Assembly (NCBI GenBank): GCA_031278755.1
Contig: JAITJV010000046.1
Location: 1-6,542 of the forward strand
Direction: 5' to 3'
DNA length: 6,542 nt
Source: Treponema sp.
GTDB lineage: Bacteria; Spirochaetota; Spirochaetia; Treponematales; Breznakiellaceae
Part shown: positions 6,288-6,542 of the stretch, one piece after another
Layout of the letters: each line of letters starts with the position of its first letter
Position numbering within the stretch: position 1 is the first letter of the stretch
Position numbers and translations under genes: made by a program
Notes under the pieces: generated by a model
Seen by the model: the letters and a program-made list of their open reading frames with translations, nothing else
What the model was told of the DNA's origin: nothing
Database searches by the model: none

Positions 6288-6542
6288 AGCATGCTGTTTC
6301 ATCATGCGCATCTGTATGGATAATATTTTGCGCGGCGCTGGTATTTGTCTGTTCCTGCGATCTGCTGAGAACTTCCCCTTTTGAAATTGTCGCATGGACG
6401 CCCGGAGGGGGTTGCCATTTCTTTATTCCGCCTTCCGTTTCCGTAATTTTTTCCCATGATCCCGACAGGGCGAGCGTTGAGCGGAATTTCTCGCTTTCCG
6501 AAGACGGCGCCGCAGTCCGCGGATCTTTTGAATGGGCGGGGA
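6284..6542 (+). CDS. Second Ig-like (SbsA/Big_5-type) lipoprotein, 3' partial
   Basis: The frame opens at ATG 6284 and stays open to the right edge, giving 86 visible residues. Residues 1-24 form a lipoprotein signal peptide (Lys2, core VWIIFCAALVFV) with the lipobox VCSC, so Cys25 is the likely lipidated residue. The following FEIVAWTPGGG (33-43) and VSVIFSHDPDRASVE (52-66) read as the start of an SbsA-like Ig domain. Residues 61-86 align without gaps to residues 59-84 of the upstream Ig lipoprotein, sharing the VxGxxxWxG ending and seven identical positions. The two genes are therefore probably tandem paralogues, translationally coupled by the ATGA overlap. Total length and domain number are unknown. 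A function in envelope structure or binding is inferred from the domain type only. Confidence 0.82.
   Translation, partial: MKHAVSSCASVWIIFCAALVFVCSCDLLRTSPFEIVAWTPGGGCHFFIPPSVSVIFSHDPDRASVERNFSLSEDGAAVRGSFEWAG

Noticed and set aside
1..6542. Frequent TCAGGG words as a possible Chi-like or uptake motif.
   Set aside because: They mostly arise from a preference for AGG/CAGG codon contexts, and the reverse complement is also common, so no clear strand bias supports a signal.

Overview
The window is a single, gap-free, co-oriented (+ strand) stretch of seven genes whose products look destined for the cell envelope. The organism is most likely a GC-rich spirochete of the Treponema/termite-gut type. 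This rests on the string of short-signal lipoproteins with loose lipoboxes, the diverged TolC-like outer membrane factor, the tandem SbsA-like Ig-domain lipoproteins and the Leu(CTT)/Glu(GAA)-heavy codon use. No rRNA or marker gene is present, so the assignment is an inference of moderate confidence; other diderm bacteria are possible.

Layout: (1) 1-975, the 3' part of a helical-repeat (TPR-like) protein whose start lies off the left edge; (2) 977-1612, a TPR lipoprotein; (3) 1609-2121, a small lipoprotein of unrecognised family; (4) 2121-3518, a TolC-family outer membrane factor; (5) 3515-4849, a lipid-anchored HlyD/AcrA-type periplasmic adaptor; (6) 4830-6287, a lipoprotein built of about four Ig-like (SbsA/Big_5-type) domains; (7) 6284 to the right edge, the start of a second, paralogous Ig-like lipoprotein. 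No stretch over 300 bases lacks a gene. There is no visible promoter, terminator, RNA gene, mobile element or CRISPR array.

Every junction is either a 1-nt gap or an overlap of 1, 4 or 20 nt, each with a purine-rich ribosome binding site inside the preceding gene, so the run is very probably one translationally coupled operon. Functionally it contains the outer-membrane and periplasmic parts of a tripartite export system (TolC-like channel plus adaptor) but no inner-membrane pump. Instead these two genes are flanked by lipoproteins: TPR and orphan lipoproteins before, Ig-domain lipoproteins after. Either the pump lies outside the window, or the channel and adaptor serve a pump encoded elsewhere. 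The adaptor and channel both deviate at the tip motifs that normally join them, and the adaptor hairpin is much longer than that of AcrA. These are the most interesting points in the window.
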